A stretch of 64,000 nucleotides of DNA from Paratinospora sagittata (GCA_035771175.1 CM069603.1:25272286-25336285), one strand, 5' to 3'. Counted from the stretch's first letter, positions 12,905 through 24,917 are shown. Made by a program: numbers and translations. Notes: generated by a model from the letters alone, not told the origin.

Positions 12905-13719
12905 ATAGGCAATTTTACCTAAGTGTGATTGCATAATTATCATGCTAATGTGTGTGCATGCATGATTAATAATATAATAGTGTATATGCATGAGTATGAT
13001 AAACTATATGTATGATTTTCGAAAAGATGCAAATCATATTGTGGTTGGAACAAGTAAATGTTACTTTACAGCACTAAGATTCTAAATAAGAAATACAACC
13101 ATGAAGCTCTTGAATCTTCGCACAATGTTGTTCCTTCCACATGTTTTGAGAGACTAGTTGAATCCATCTGATATAATTAGTTAGCACTAAAATAAGTACG
13201 TCAAAGAGATTAGTGATCACAAGTATGTTGTTTGCACTCATCAAAACAAAACAGGGTGAGAGTGGTTACATCAACAGATACGTGAGATCATCTCTATGGG
13301 CTATAAGCTCACTCTACTTCTTTATTTTTCAGAATTCTGCAATGCCCTAGACAAGGGTAAGAATGTGGCATATTAATCTCTCTCCCGGTGTTGGCTCCAT
13401 CACTTCTAGTTGGTGAGTACCAGATGGAGTGGGAGGTGTTTGGAGTTCGCTTAGGAGATGTTTAATTTTTTTTGAATTTTGAAACTACTTCAATATGGAT
13501 GACTGTAATAAATTTTACTTTACTTAATTTTTCATGATAATTCCGCACTTTGGTTGATTATCTTTGTCTTGTGTTGATCTATGCCTTGTGTGACTTGCTC
13601 ATGGTTGAATGTTTGTGGAAATGATGACATCAGTAGAGACTGAGGGTTACTAGTACCCTATTGGGGAGGGTACTAGCTCGAGCGGCTTGATGTTTTCTTG
13701 AGTGAAAACTAAGGTCGTC
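12905..13719 (+). mobile_element. LTR 3'-end fragment
   Basis: There is no coding signal. The sequence at 13290-13470 (ctataagctcactctac, then 'acaagggtaag', 'ggagttcgctt') parallels the LTR end at 1-430, and the stretch closes with GGTCGTCACA near 13719, a plausible LTR terminus. Its 5' limit is not defined. Confidence 0.35.
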
Positions 13720-13879
13720 ACATTGGCGCAAATGCACATTTATTACCACCACCATCTTTGGGACATAGGTATTTTGTTACTAAAACATGTAACTCCATTT
13801 GTTAATATATTCTAATATTTTAAACTCTATTAATTTCATTTAAATTTCACATGCATTTCGGGTGGAAGGCCTCACATGT

Positions 13880-14729
13880 CACTACAAAGGTGTCCACGCA
13901 CATATTAGAACGTTATAAAGAGACTTTAGATAGGCAAAGCCTTAATCAGGCAACCTATGATAGATATTTCAAAAAATTTTGTATCATATGATATGTGTTG
14001 CTCATCACTAAGTTCATTGTTACATAAATGCAGGCAGATTAGATCCCCTATACAAGGGAGGTATTGGATTCTTTTCCCGATTATTGTACATGTGGGAGGC
14101 TTGTATGGCATACCTTAATTTGTTTTTCTATCATGGAATGGCATAGGCCAGATCGAGTACTACGTCAAGTTGACATGATTTAAATGATTCCTCAAGCATG
14201 TGACACTGAAGTTTATCTTCATAACTTGATATGAGGGGTAGATAATACTTTGATTGGAGCTAATACCATAGTCAGTACATCGAACGATGATAGCAACGTT
14301 CAAAACACTTAGTTGAGGGAGTGATTGATCAAAGGGACACACATTTGCATGGGATGGTTTATAATGACCCTTATATGATAAGGTACCGATCAATCACTAG
14401 GAGGTTTAAGACTGAACATGGTGCAACTCTAGAGTATTTGGTAAGAATTTATAATTGATCGTTCATCTAAAACGATTCTTCATATATATTTGTGTCATAA
14501 CTTACCTCATATTTTCCTCTTTACTCAAATTAACCACTTGGCTCGCATCAATTTACGTAGTCAGAATGATGATTGTGTTCAACAGTTAGAGATATTGAAG
14601 AGATTTCTAGAGTTGTGCTCAATACCATGCATGAGGAGCATCGATTGATTCGGAATATAGTGAAGAGGTCAACTTCAGTCCATCATAGTTCGATGACCCA
14701 TATATCATCTCAATTGCATGGATTTAAGT
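13880..14729 (+). pseudogene. Decayed plant-mobile-domain (PMD / MAIN-like) gene, 5' part
   Basis: Spread over frames and broken by stops are blocks that resemble the plant mobile domain: a FPIIVHVGGLYGIP-like piece, then a piece read as MEWHRPDRVLRQ-like (plus strand about 14133-14170), IPQACDTEVYLHNL, a WLIKGTHICMGWFIM-like piece and a final EEISRVVLNTMHEEHRL. PMD proteins include the Arabidopsis nuclear proteins MAIN and MAIL1, and the domain is also carried by plant transposons. This copy cannot be translated as it stands. The call rests on recognising motifs by eye. A solo LTR separates it from its tail at 16228. Confidence 0.55.
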
Positions 14730-16227
14730 TGAGTTGCATATTTAGATATTTTTTAGAGCTTGTTTTAGATAAGTTTTAGTATGATTTATGCATTAGTTTG
14801 GTTAGTTTGTCTTAGTTTTGATCTATTTGTTAGTTTAGTCACATTTTGGTGTAATATGCTTTATTTCAGTTTTTAATTCTATAAGTTGATAGATTTGATT
14901 ATCTAAGTGTGTTACTAATTAGATTTGCTTTGTTTTGTAGGTGTTTAGATGATGTGAATGTGAGTTTAGATGATGGAAACAAAGTACAAGATGTTTGAAT
15001 GAAGATACATGTGCAAGAAGGTGTGAAAGATAGAAGAAAAACGCATAAAACACACAAATTGGGCCCAGCGCGAGCTGCGCAAAAACCAAACTACGCAACT
15101 TTTGTATTTAGGCTATAATTTTCTCAATTTAACTCTGAATTGGATGCAGTTTGTTTCTACTTCTTCCTTACTTAAAATACTAAAAGATGAGAGGGTTTTT
15201 AGGTGGATATGGATAGGAGAAAAAAGATAAAACTTTCTAATTTTGTTGCGAACTTTCTTAATTTGAATTGGACTTTCTTAATTCGACTTGGACTTCTCTT
15301 GGACGACTTCATATTGGCTTGGGCACATAAATACATCATTCTTTAGGGTTTCAAAAGAAGAGAAAGGAAGTTATAGAGGAGAACGAGGACGACTACGGTT
15401 TGAAAAGAAAGGAGAACAAGATCAAGTTCAAGAGGAGGAGATTCTTCATCAACATCCTATATTTTTCTAGTTTGATTTCCTTTGTTCATGTTCATGTTTA
15501 TAACATTGTTTTTCATGTTTATTTTCTTGGTTATGAACTAGATCATCTATCTAGAGGATAGATGGATCCTAACTTTGATTCTATGTTCTAGTTTAGGGCT
15601 TTACTTATTGTTAATGGATTTATGATAGTTTATTTATATTTCTCCGTTGTTAATGCTTTCAATCTCTTGATCACAGATTGGATGAACTTAGTTCTAGGGT
15701 GCGACACTCGAGAGAGGGTACTTTGGATCGAAACAAGGAAAATATAGCCTAGGTTATCGTGAGACCGAGAGGGGATCTAGACTATTTGAAGTTATTAATG
15801 GAAATCACAGATCTTAGTGAGTTTGTAAGAATTAGATCTTTATTGAGAGGTCGAGATCAATTCCTATAAATATGCTCTAACGCGGCACTCGAGAGAAAGT
15901 GTTAGAAACATTAGGAATTCCGACTTATAAACTAAGTGAATACATTGATGATAAATATTTGAAAAAGAACATAGTTGATAGTTAGGTGAAATCAATTCTC
16001 TAGGTTGTCCCTCTATTGATATTTTGTCGTTTTGATTACTTTCTAGTGTAGTTTTATTTTTTATTTTAGTTTTAATTACTTAAGCCACTGAATTCGATTA
16101 TCTAAATAAAGTTAGGGTTAGTGAAGCGGTATTTAGTGTGAGTGTCAATCCTTGAGGAAGACAACCCGATATTTCATCGATTTTATATTATAACTTGACA
16201 CCGTACGCTTGAGATTTGCACGTAACA
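14730..16227 (+). mobile_element. Solo LTR of the Athila/Tat-like family (copy 2)
   Basis: It starts TGAGTTGCATATTTAGATA and ends ...GATTTGCACGTAACA, matching the ends of the LTR at 11486-12904 in the opposite orientation. Internal landmarks are also shared, such as 'gttctagtttagggcttta', the 'cactcgagagagggta' block and 'gaggaagacaacccgat'. No PBS follows it. ATTTA occurs at the right flank (16228-16232) and two bases before the left end, a possible target-site duplication. The sequences on both sides belong to one PMD-like gene, which supports a solo LTR. Confidence 0.7.
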
Positions 16228-16520
16228 ATTTACTGCGACCGCCTCATTGTGATGGCATCACATGGTTGGGCAACAAAGTATACCTATGGGGATTGACCAA
16301 GATGTAAGAGATCATGACCACTAAATGTAAGTTGACGAGGTTATCACACAAACAAATACTACAGATGAGGAAGTTGATTAGGCCTAGCATGCTAGACGAG
16401 GGCGAGGGCAAGGGCAAGGGTGATGGAAAGGGCAAGGGCAAGGGTGAGGGCGAGGGTGAGGGCGTGCATGTGTCATAAAGACTAAGATGGAGATGGAAGA
16501 TGAACCTACTGACCATGATG
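16228..16520 (+). pseudogene. PMD-like gene, 3' tail with Gly/Arg-rich repeat
   Basis: The region after the solo LTR continues the remnant and contains a purine-rich run of GGGC(A/G)A hexamers at 16397-16465, which would encode a Gly-Arg/Gly-Gln-rich tail. Such tails are seen in MAIN-like proteins of this group. The minus-strand SPSPLPLP frame over it is an artefact of the repeat. Low certainty by itself. Confidence 0.4.
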
Positions 16521-16836
16521 ATGTGGTTGAGTAACTGCAAACTGTACCAAATGTCGCAGTACAAAATAATCCATGGCCAAATTAGGTAGTACAAGATATT
16601 GCATGCCAGAATGATGCATGTCCATCGCTGCAAGCACCGATAAACCGTTACAAAGAGATTATTTGAAGCTTACCAAGAGATTTAATTGGCCGCCCTGTGG
16701 CACAGAGTGACTGTATTTTTTTTTCTAGTTTTTTGAACACGTATCAGAACTTATATTAATAGTATATATTATGTTTTTCATTCTATTCGAGAAATACATT
16801 TATTTTATTTGATGTATTGGTAATGCAAAATCACAT

Positions 16837-17690
16837 AACTTGATTTCCAGGGGAGGGGGCGAAAATTTGATCAAGGCTCCATCGACTCCGACGGTCCATA
16901 AGGATGTATTTGGACATGTGCCAAGTGGTCTGGACAAAAAACTCAGCATGGAAAGGTCATGGTGCCCTGAAATAGCTAGGTAGTTCAATGAAGTTTTCAA
17001 CATAACTTGATTTCTGGAGGGGGGATGAAAAATTGATCGGGGTAACAGGGCAGGTTCCATCGACTCGGATAGTCTGTAGAGATGTATTTGGTCATGTCCC
17101 AAGTGGTTAGGACAAAAAACACTGCATGGATAGGTCGTGGTAGCCTCAAACAACTAGGTAGTTCAATTAAGTTTTTAACATAACTTGATTTTTGGATGGG
17201 TTGAAAAATTGATCTGGGCACTAGGGTGAGGTTCCATCGACTCCGATAGTCTGTAGGGATGTATTTGGACGTGTCCCAAGTGGTCGAGACGGAAAACGTT
17301 GTGTGGATAGGTCGTGGTGGCCTCAAATAGCTAAGTAGTTCAATAAAGTTTTCAACATAACTTGATTTTCGGAGGGGGTGAAAACTTGATTTGGGCACTA
17401 GGACAAGGTTCCATCTACTCCGACAGTCCGTGGGGATGTATTTGGATGCATCCCAAGTGGTTGAGACAAAAAACACCACCTGGATAAGTTGTGGTGGCCT
17501 AAAACAGCTAGGTAGTTCAACAAAGTTTTTAAAATAACTTGATTTCTGAAAGGGGGTGAAAAGTTGATCAGGGCACCAGGACAGGGTTCCATTTTCTCCG
17601 ATAGTCCGTAAGGGGATATATTTGGATGTGTCACAAGTGGTTCGGATGGAAAACACCACATGGATTGGCTACGTTATGATGATGGAATTA
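16837..17690 (+). repeat. Tandem array, five diverged ~177-bp units
   Basis: Units begin with aacttgattt at 16837, 17004, 17182, 17359 and 17536 (spacings 167, 178, 177, 177). Each has a GGGG-rich stretch, a 'ttccatcgactccga' block, 'catgtcccaagtggt' and an 'aaaaacac..tggat' end. The unit is recognisably the same as the 179-bp unit at 24202-24917, in the same orientation, but more diverged. The long reading frames on the minus strand reflect the repeat and need not be genes. Confidence 0.9.
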
Positions 17691-17880
17691 TTTTTTTTTG
17701 TTTACATTGAAGATGTCTTTTAGAAAGACACCTTAGTGTTTTAAAATAAATTAAGAAAGATGCCTCCTTCGTGGATTTGGAAAAAAATAAAAAATTAGTG
17801 TTATAATTTTTAAAACTTGGGTATAAGTGCCATAATTTTTAAAACTTGGATATCATGTCAAAAGCCCCTTTTTTTAACCA
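17691..17880 (+). mobile_element. Degenerate terminal region of a Mutator-like element
   Basis: It follows the tandem array as the right terminus follows the array in the element at 21471-25266. It holds an eroded palindrome (gatgtcttttagaaagacacctt, here split: gatgtctttt / aaagacacctt at about 17712-17734) and a 'cataatttttaaaac..atcatgtcaaaagcccc' end that parallels the intact copy's end. No left partner or duplication was found. Inference by analogy. Confidence 0.35.
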
Positions 17881-17934
17881 TTTGTTTCTAAATTTTGATT
17901 TTGGGTTATGGCTTGACGTTGAGAGTAGGGTTGT

Positions 17935-19416
17935 TGATAGTTACATATTTAGATAGAATTTATAGCATGTTTTAGGTGTGTTTTAGGATGATTTATACAT
18001 TAGTTTAGTGTGTTTATGTTAGTTTTGATTTATTTGTTAGTTTAGGAATAAATTAATTTTTATGCATTATTTCGGTTTGTTAATTTATATGTTTGATCAA
18101 TTTATGTTTCGAGTGTTTTAATTACTTGCTTTACATTGATTATGAAGGTATTTAGATGTGTGGAAGAGAGCATGAATGGTGACCATAACATATGAGAAGC
18201 CTAGATGATGTTTCATGAAGAACCCAAGTCAAAAAGTGGAAGAAAATTGGTTAAGTCCACAAGAAGGAAGTCAAACGGAGTAGAAAAATGGCTAAGTCCA
18301 CAGATTGAGCACGACCTAGTCTCTGGGAGCCGCGACACCGGGTTGAGGATCAAGAGAAGGCTTTGGGCGCCGCGGTGCCCAGAGGTATTTAACGCAGCGC
18401 CGCGATGCTCACCGTGGCGCTGAAAATTTTATCGCAATGCCGCGACGCTAAAGGTGTTTTTAGTGCATTTTAGCAACTTGGAATTTGGGGAAATTTCGGG
18501 ACTTTCCAATTTTTACACACGACGAAAGGGGGCTTATTATATATCAAAAGAAAGGGTTTTTCGTGAGGAACATATTGGAGTAGAGTAGAGAACGAAGTTT
18601 TGCGGCTAGAGTGAGGTGGAAGAGAAGATCTACATTGAAGAACATTGACAACTTCTATACGTTCTAGTTTGTTTTCTTTTGTTCTCATTCATGTTTGAAC
18701 CATTGTTTACCATTTTTAATTGTTTAGCTATGAACTAAACCTCTTTCTAGAGGTGTAGATTGATCCAAACTCGAGATTATGTCTTAGCTTTTATTATTTA
18801 ATTATTATTAATGAATTCTTTTAGTTTATTTATGTTTTTCTGTGCATAAAGCTTTCGATCCCCTGATCAAGGATTGACCAATCCTAGATTTGAGGTAGAT
18901 GCTCCAAAAGAGGGTACCTTGAGTTGGAACCTGGAGAGTATAACCTAAGCTATCGTGAGACTCAAAAGGAGATCGAGAACCTTTGAAGTCATTAGGAGGA
19001 AATCACAGATCTTAATGAATTATCGTTGTGTTTGGTTTTCATTCGAAAAAGTTAAATCAACACAACGATAATATGCTCTAGTTAGCTTCAAAAAAGAGAA
19101 TTAGAAACGTTATAAATTCCTATTTATAAGCTAGAGAATTGATTTAATAATAATACATATATCAAGACATAGTTGAGAGCGAGGTGACATCGAACCTCTA
19201 GTATATTCTCTATTGATTTACATTGCATTTTTTAGTTATCAATTAATTAGTTTAATTTCTATTTTAATCACTCAATCACTCGATTTTGATTTTCTAGATA
19301 AAATTAGGGTTAAAACACGATAGATAGTGTAGTAGATATCCCTGAGAACGATACCCGATTTCTCATCGGAATATATTATAACTTGACAACCATTCACTTG
19401 TGGTTTGCGTGCAACA
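17935..19416 (+). mobile_element. Solo LTR of the Athila/Tat-like family (copy 3)
   Basis: It begins TGATAGTTACATATTTAGATA and ends ...GGTTTGCGTGCAACA, colinear with the other two family members through 'gaagaacccaagtc', the GC-rich 'gcgccgcggtgcc' block and 'ttgacaaccattcacttg'. No PBS or gag follows. I could not find a matching 5-bp duplication (GTTGT left, ACTAT right), so it may be a product of recombination between different copies or have mutated flanks. Confidence 0.7.
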
Positions 19417-21463
19417 ACTATAAGCAACCCAACCCGACCATTTTGGATCAGGTTTATAGTAGGGCTCGGGTTGGTCAGGTCATTTTTTGGTGGACCCGAC
19501 CTAATCGAGTCGGGTCTTGGGTTTCATTGAAACCCAATTGGGTTGACCCGACCTGACGTATACATATATATAATTATATATACATATATACATATATATT
19601 ATAAATAAATGTTTTCAAAATTTTGCCATTTATGGCTAAGAATGCCGCATTCCACACCTTTTGAGGATAGGGGTTGGCTCTTGAGTGAGTGGAGTAGAGA
19701 CCAGGGAGTGAAGAAGGTGTATTTATAGAAGGGGAATGTCTTCTTTCTTCATGCAACTCTAGCAATTTATAATTTATGATATGCATAGATTGACAATGAT
19801 ATACATTTATCATAACATATATAATATTGTTTGTTATTTATTTGAGTTTTTGGGTAACCTAGCTATGTTTTTCAATTAAATATGAATTATAGACTATAGT
19901 TGGTGCATTTGAAAAAATATTAAATTATTACAACATGGGGGTGATAGTGATACATCTAATTACAACAAACGTAATATTTGTAATTTTCCTAAGAAAATGT
20001 ATTTGTATAATTTTGTAGTTTAAAACATTGATAATTAATTACTTTACTAATAGTGTATGCAATTATAAGGAGAAATTATTTGGTTTAGCACTTATATTTT
20101 AGTTATTTACCAAAGAAGGTTTACTTAAATATTGAGCAATTAATCGTGAACATTTTATTATAAACTAATTAAAAATCAAAGTCAAACTAATAAAAAAAGA
20201 AGAAATGCATGAATATTTGAGATGATATTACATTAAAAGTTAGATTCCATACTCTCATAAATTATACTCATTTTTACCTGTTACCAGTTATATAACTCCA
20301 AAAATAAAGTAATGAATTAAAACATTGTTACATTAATGTACATACTTGATAGAGTCTGAATCCAAACATGAAAATAAATCCTCCATTGGTAATGGAGAGC
20401 TTATCACCCATAAATTCATTTGATTTTTCATCTCTTAACTATTATATCATTGAAAATGATCACATTTGAAATTATTATATTATCTTTAATCATATCTTTA
20501 TTATTATATCACACTTTCATCTCATTAGTTTAATTAACTAAAATGTTCATAAATGTTATTGATGCATATTATATAATATTTTTATACTTTACTTAAAAAA
20601 ATTGTTTAAATTAAGAAACCATATGGGTAATGAAAATGACCAACTTTTGACCAATTGTAGACTAAAAAGGGCTTGAAAACTTGCATATTAATTAGTAAAA
20701 GGATGGATGTATTATATATATACTCTTTAATTTGATTTTGACTCCTTCAATAACTACTAAAGTAGAAGATATTTAATATATTTTATATAATTCATTTCAT
20801 TGAATTGATTAATTAGTTTCTCCTCCTAGGGTTATTAAATATTGATAACAAAGAAAAAAAAAAATACTAATGATGACAAAGTATATAATGTAGACTTTAA
20901 TTAATAACTTTTGTAACTTAAAATTTTTTAACAAACTTTTATGTATACTATTATGAATTTTTGTACTTTTCATAGTTATATATAAAAAATAATATGATAT
21001 GAGAGTTGACACTTAATAGTTAGTATTCAAAATAGAAAAAAGAATATAACTATAATACATAAAAAGGGTTGGATATGAAGAAAGAGGAAGGACATACTCT
21101 TATAAAAATCCTCTTTCTCCACCTTTTTTTACCCATCCTCTTTACATTTTTTAGTCCCACGTAAGATAAGAAGAAAGAAGGAAGGCTCCTTCCTTCTCCT
21201 TTTATTTTTGTATTCATGTCTCTTTTTGAGAGAATATTTCTTAATCTTTTCAAGTCCCACATAATAGTAAAAAATATTAAGTAAAATTTGTAAGAGATTT
21301 TTTATTTTTTATTTTTTAGAAATTTTGGTTACAATTGTGGGTTTAAATCCAACCTAACCTGATTGAATCAACCTAACTTTTGATAGATTGGGTTGGGTCC
21401 CTTAGAATAAGAGGTCATGTGGGTAAGAGTCAAAACTCAATCCAATCCGACCGGATTACATTC
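19417..21463. repeat. AT-rich region flanked by CCCAACCCGACC-type repeats
   Basis: Both edges (19421-19560 and 21330-21455) are packed with variants of 'aacccaacccgacc/gggttgggtc' in both orientations, as in subterminal repeats of non-autonomous plant DNA transposons. The 1.8 kb between is AT-rich with no convincing coding sequence. I could not define terminal inverted repeats or a duplication, so the superfamily is open. Confidence 0.4.
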
Positions 21464-21470
21464 CTAATTG

Positions 21471-21905
21471 GGGGATTTTTTACATGATTACCCTTCCCAA
21501 AAAGAATAATTTCACAAATGCCATCCATTACAAAATAATGTCACTTTTGCCTTGTTTTACTGTTTATTGTACAGTCAGCGCACAGTCAGCTGTCCACACA
21601 AGCGCCACGTCGGCGCAGAGTTGGAATTTTTTACCGTTAAAGGGAATGCGTCTTTTCAAAAGACGTCTTCCCTTCAACTTAAAAAAAAATATTGTGAAGG
21701 GAAAGGCGTCTTTTCAAAAGACGCCTTTCCTTCAAATGCTATTTTTTTTTTTACCGAAGAGAAGGCGTCTTTTCAAAAGACGCCTTCTCTTCGGTATATT
21801 TTTTTTAAAAGTTGAAGGGAAGGCGTCTTTTGAAAAGACGCCTTCCCTTGCAAGTTTTTTTTTTTATTTTAAGGGAAGGCGTCTTTTGAAAAGACGCCTT
21901 CCCTT
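21471..21905 (+). repeat. Left inverted terminus of the MULE with five palindromes
   Basis: Unique part 21471-21641, then palindromes at 21642-21672, 21696-21733, 21752-21796, 21815-21849 and 21871-21905, separated by poly-A or poly-T-rich spacers. The shared core is AAGGCGTCTTTT(C/G)AAAAGACGCCTT. The third extends to a nearly perfect 45-bp palindrome (taccgaagag...ctcttcggta). The central base is C in copies 1-3 and G in copies 4-5. Each could fold as a strong hairpin in single-stranded DNA or RNA. Confidence 0.9.
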
Positions 21906-21910
21906 AAACC

Positions 21911-22078
21911 CTACAAATACCCCACCCGCGAGCAAACACTCCCACACTCCCACACTCGTCCCTCGCCCCCCTCCTCTGTCTGAAACTCTTCGGTCCGTCG
22001 CCGTCGCCGTCGCCGTTGCCGTCGCCGTCGCTCCGTCGCCGTCCTCTCACTTCGCACCGTGTATTCGCCGTGATAGTA
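21911..22078 (+). promoter_or_regulatory. Putative MULE promoter and transcribed leader
   Basis: CTACAAATACC at 21911-21921 resembles a TATA box and is followed by a pyrimidine-rich leader with a (CCGTCG)n stretch at 21990-22045, like many plant 5' UTRs. A consensus splice donor GTAAGTG begins at 22079. It would join the acceptor CCCACAG at 24061-24067, two bases before the ATG of the transposase-like fragment. Expression is inferred. Confidence 0.5.
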
Positions 22079-24067
22079 GTAAGTGATGATTCCTGATTTC
22101 AACCATTCAATTTCGAAATCGAAATAAGTTTAGGTCATTTTTTTTTTCTCTTTCTGAATAGATCTACATTATAAGTCATATAACATGGCTAAAATTAAAC
22201 AAGTAGGAATAAGCATGAATAACCTAGTTTTCTTGCGTTGAGTGAGTGGGTGGAAGTGGCCGGTGTACCAACCAGATTTGGGAACCTGCCCCTGCCCACC
22301 TAAGAAAGAGAAATAACCATAATTTTTTTTTTTCTGTATTCTTATTATCAAACAATTCATCATATTTCTCATTGGAATATAGCAAAGGTTATAGGGGAGT
22401 TGGGAAAGGAAAATTTTGGTCACCAAACATAGAAAATAATAAAAAGAGTTTGTCAGACCATTTTCACAATCTCAACCTGATTTAGAAGCTCAATCAAGCT
22501 TCATTAATCATATTTGAGTTAGGTCAAGTTCAGGCTGTAAAACAAACATTTGTTCCAGTCTCAGTTCATACCACAGAGACATGTATGTCTCAACGTTTAT
22601 TCATCCAAGTATTCTTGGTGAACCATATTTAAGATCATCCAATGTTTTAAGCCATTGTTGATTGGCTTTCTTGGAAGCAATGCAACTGCTTTCCATACTC
22701 AGTCAAAATAAAATGCAAAATTCGTTTTTCGTCTCTCTCGCTCTCACTCTCTTGCTCCCTCTCTCACCCCTCCTTTTTTTATATATCTGATAAATGAATT
22801 TGAAGTGTCTGTGGCTATAAAGTTAATGTGAAGCAATCCATGACCATCATTTCCTTTTTTCTCTGTCTTGTAATCCAATGTTTCCCATACATTGCGATAC
22901 TCTTCAGATATTCATCTGGAAGATGACTTCAGATGTATCCAAATTACTAGCTCCAAGTTTCCGACTTTGCACATCTAGAAGGAAAATTCAATGTTTTTTG
23001 GTTATCAATTCAAACCATATTGGAGCACTTCAAGTATTTAATCGAAACTCCAAATAGGAGAAATTGAATTATCCTCATAACTAGCTCCAAATTTATCCAA
23101 CTGGAAGAAAACTTCAAGGTATGGGCTTGTTAATTGACAATTTTATTGGAGCGCTAAAATATATGCATAGGAATTCCTGGTGGTATAATACATTGTTTTG
23201 GATTTTTTTTTTCATGATAAGTTACTATTTTTTTAATTGATGAATAATTGTATCGTGATGCTTGTGGATTTGTTGAATTTTTATTTGATTTTTGTCTAGT
23301 AATTATTCCCATGAATACACATAAATAAATATATGTGCATCACATCAGAACAAATCTTTTCTTTTCTATCAAAAAAAAAAAAAACTTGTACTATATTGTT
23401 TTGCATGGTTATCTTCCCATTAAATCATAAGATACGGTGGAGCCATATTTTTGGCTAGTTTAATATTAGGGGAATCAGTTACCATAAATTGTCTAAAGTG
23501 CATTTATGAAATAAATAGTTTCAATCATAAAAAATAAGAGGAAGACATAGTATCAATCATGAAAACGGGAATAGGTTGAGGAAAAGTGTATATTGCAACG
23601 TGCATTATAAGTATATCAGTATATAATTAGCTATTACCAATCCTCCTTGTTGGATTTTAGCTGAAACATGGATTCCTCATTAGATTAGAACATGAAATAT
23701 GTATTTGGAAAGTAATTACAACTTGCTAAATATGGATAAGTATTTTATGATCTCCTTATATTTGAATAAGGAAAACCATGTTGGTGTAGTCATATTAGAA
23801 TGAGGAATTCTTTAAGAGTGCTAGAATTACACGCCGTGAAAACTCTACATATTTTCTCTTTGTCATTAGATGACACTTGTTAGCATAAAATTCTACTGAT
23901 TATCTATATGAATTTTAGTACGTAGATGACTCCAAAAGTTGATGACTTCAATTCAAACAAATTAGCCTTATTACATTTCCTTTTAATTGTTACTTTGTTC
24001 AAGTCATAGGCTTTAATTTCATATTTTCTTTGAAATAATGACGATTGTATTTTGCTTATTCCCACAG
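22079..24067 (+). other. Predicted leader intron of the MULE
   Basis: This is 1.99 kb between a consensus donor (GTAAGTG) and acceptor (TTATTCCCACAG). It is AT-rich with long T-runs and no reading frame I recognise. Whether it contains captured host DNA cannot be told without a search. Confidence 0.45.
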
Positions 24068-24069
24068 AG

Positions 24070-24201
24070 ATGACAAATAGACTTGTATCTATAATATGCT
24101 ACAGTGGTGGTTCTGTATTACATGATTCGCGTGGTGCATCATACGATAGACCGCCAGTAGGGCTTGTAAGAGTCCGATCAGGCATTGATTTTAAAGAATT
24201 T
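24070..24201 (+). pseudogene. N-terminal fragment of a MuDR/MULE-type protein
   Basis: From the ATG at 24070 the frame reads MTNRLVSIICYSGGSVLHD followed by GASYDRPPVGLVRV and RSGIDFKEFEAE. This resembles the short N-terminal beta-rich (PB1-like) region that precedes the FAR1/MuDR-type DNA-binding and transposase domains in plant MULE proteins: a hydrophobic strand, a YxGG turn, and an F..FE helix start. After about 44 residues the frame runs into the first 179-bp repeat and the rest of the transposase is missing. An upstream TTG-started frame is not needed, because the splice acceptor lies just before this ATG. Confidence 0.5.
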
Positions 24202-24917
24202 GAGGCCGAACAGTTTAGTAATAGCGTTGAATTTTCATTTTAACTTGAATTCTGCATGGGGGTCCAAAAATTCAACCGGGCATGGGAATGGGATTCCGTC
24301 GAGTCCGGGGGATCGGGGGAGGATAGTGGGACGTGTCGGAAGTGGTCGGGTTGAAAAAAACGACGTGGTTTGGCTTCGGTGAGGCCGAACAGTTTAGTAA
24401 TAGCGTTGAATTTTCATTTTAACTTGAATTCTGCATGGGGGTCCAAAAATTCAATCGGGCATGAGAATGGGATTCCGTCGAGTCCGGGGGATCGGGGGAG
24501 GATAGTGGGACGTGTCGGAAGTGGTCGGGTTGAAAAAAACGACGTGGTTTGGCTTCGGTGAGGCCGAACAGTTTAGTAATAGCGTTGAATTTTCATTTTA
24601 ACTTGAATTCTGCATGGGGGTCCAAAAATTCAACTGGGCATGGGAATGGGATTCCGTCGAGTCCGGGGGATCGGGGGAGGATAGTGGGACGTGTCGGAAG
24701 TGGTCGGGTTGAAAAAAACGACGTGGTTTGGCTTCGGTGAGGCCGAACAGTTTAGTAATAGCGTTGAATTTTCATTTTAACTTGAATTCTGCATGGGGGT
24801 CCAAAAATTCAACTGGGCATGGGAATGGGATTCCGTCGAGTCCGGGGGATCGGGGGAGGATAGTGGGACGTGTCGGAAGCGGTCGGGTTGAAAAAAACGA
24901 CGTGGTTTGGCTTCGGT
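24202..24917 (+). repeat. Tandem array, four near-identical 179-bp units
   Basis: Units start with gaggccgaac at 24202, 24381, 24560 and 24739 and differ by only a few substitutions (for example caaccggg/caatcggg/caactggg near the middle and aagtggt/aagcggt near the end). The period of 179 is not a multiple of three. The 63-residue frames starting near each junction are produced by the repeat. The unit is homologous to the older array at 16837-17690. Confidence 0.97.

Noticed and set aside
16244..16633. Minus-strand 129-residue frame with Ser-Pro repeats
   Set aside because: It is the antisense of the GGGC(A/G)A-rich tail of the PMD remnant.
16800..17661. Minus-strand frames of 117-220 residues with repeated segments
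   Set aside because: They are produced by the five ~177-bp tandem units and repeat with them. There is no start, promoter or family match.
14730..19416. A single complete retrotransposon between the two plus-strand LTRs
   Set aside because: The sequence between them is the tail of the PMD gene and a tandem array. PMD sequence lies on both sides of the first LTR, and there is no PBS, gag or pol.
16837..24917. CRISPR-like arrays or satellite centromere repeats
   Set aside because: Units of 177-179 bp in direct contact with no spacers, only 4-5 copies, inside transposon contexts.
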